Of a stretch of DNA of 64,000 nucleotides, positions 63,624-64,000 are shown piece by piece. The notes beneath the pieces are model-generated. The model searched no databases, had not been told where the DNA came from, and saw only the letters and a program-made list of their open reading frames with translations. Origin of the DNA: Salisapilia sapeloensis (lineage: Eukaryota > Oomycota > Peronosporomycetes > Peronosporales > Salisapiliaceae); assembly GCA_023334545.1 (NCBI GenBank), contig JAADVB010000029.1, positions 1-64,000 on the forward strand, read 5' to 3'. Position numbers and translations under genes: made by a program. Position 1 is the stretch's first letter; every line of letters begins with the position of its first letter.

Positions 63624-64000
63624 TTCGTCTGTATTTATACCTAGATGTGTTGAATGCAATGCGTCTACCCTCTGGTGCCACCACAGACGTTCGCTGCCGC
63701 CTTCTCCGCTTCCAACTCGATAGACGGCCGAAGTGAATTTTCAACCAATCTTCGCCTGGTCGTCTTTATCAGTGTTAGAATGAGGAAATGTAACATCTTC
63801 AAGAAAGTATGGGTGGATCGGAATAAAAGAAGAAATCTTCAAGAGGCAGACATAAGAGTTTTGACGAAATGGGAGGACCGAAGCAAACTTTAGACAGAAT
63901 GTGAAACCTTGAATGCGATGGGAGTATGCACCTAGGAAAACGAGTGGTAAGCGTACATGAAGACAATGAAGGACCAGATCTGGAATAGATAGTTAATGAA
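63624..64000. other. Upstream region of the UBR gene, window edge
   Basis: UBR 5' region and promoter. A plus-strand frame (63654-63893) of 79 codons does not resemble a known protein and starts within the UBR 5' region, so it is not called. Nothing else is recognised before the window ends. Confidence 0.4.

Noticed and set aside
1-64000. tRNA, rRNA, CRISPR, phage or bacterial defence system
   Set aside because: No such signature was seen by eye, and the spliced eukaryotic genes make prokaryotic systems unlikely.

Overview
The window is nuclear DNA of a eukaryote, most likely a flagellated oomycete (water-mould lineage). Genes are densely packed, and 18 of the roughly 33 are split by short introns, mostly 45-66 nt, with GTAC/GTAT donors and CTAAC branch-point-like sites. 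The content fits: a plant-type RanGAP without a WPP domain, a plant-FRO-like ferric reductase, a single-domain HSF regulator and an IFT-A subunit that implies cilia (zoospores). Overall base composition looks moderate rather than GC-rich, which would suit an Albugo-like or related genome, but the species cannot be fixed from sequence alone. I saw no tRNA, rRNA, CRISPR, intact transposon or prokaryotic operon.

Layout. 1-1093: no gene seen. 1094-6624: four-WW-domain protein (+), NSE2/MMS21 SUMO ligase (-, five exons), COP9 subunit 7 (+), DHX33-like DEAH helicase (+). 6625-9013: gene-poor, with decayed-looking coding stretches. 9014-13368: ferric-reductase/NOX-family enzyme (+), ribosomal proteins eL33 and eL27 (both -). 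13550-18875 (all -): RanGAP with two complete RanGAP units in one chain, an acidic one-TM protein, a small unknown protein, homoserine dehydrogenase. 19067-20638: secreted protein of seven ~65-residue repeats. 20734-24025: two divergent paralogous F-box/SPRY genes. 24088-27963: ArfGAP-DENN-IQ fusion protein (-). 28477-33462: eL6 (+), membrane-anchored C69 dipeptidase (-), p24/TMED cargo receptor (+), unknown protein (-).

33540-40512: DEAD-box helicase with an RGG tail (+), PRP31 splicing factor (+), 2OG-Fe(II) oxygenase (-), Obg-type GTPase (+, seven exons), HSF-family factor (-). 41238-44698: membrane ankyrin protein (+) and PUM3/Puf6 (-). 44900-52292: IFT140, an IQ-motif protein and an RCC1-repeat protein (all +). 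52293-54173 is gene-poor. 54174-56435: small type I membrane protein (-) and a coiled-coil protein (+). 56541-63623: UBR-family N-recognin (-).

Most genes are independent housekeeping genes rather than a pathway cluster. Themes are RNA metabolism and ribosomes (DHX33, DEAD-box, PRP31, PUM3, Obg, three ribosomal proteins), ubiquitin/SUMO biology (NSE2, CSN7, F-box pair, UBR), membrane traffic (ArfGAP-DENN, p24) and Ran GTPase control. Several divergent pairs have only 60-90 bp between start codons. The most unusual items are the tandem RanGAP, the ArfGAP-DENN fusion, the seven-repeat secreted protein, the F-box/SPRY pair and the folded intron of eL6. Exon boundaries were read by eye from GT/AG signals, frame continuity and family similarity; no transcript evidence was available.
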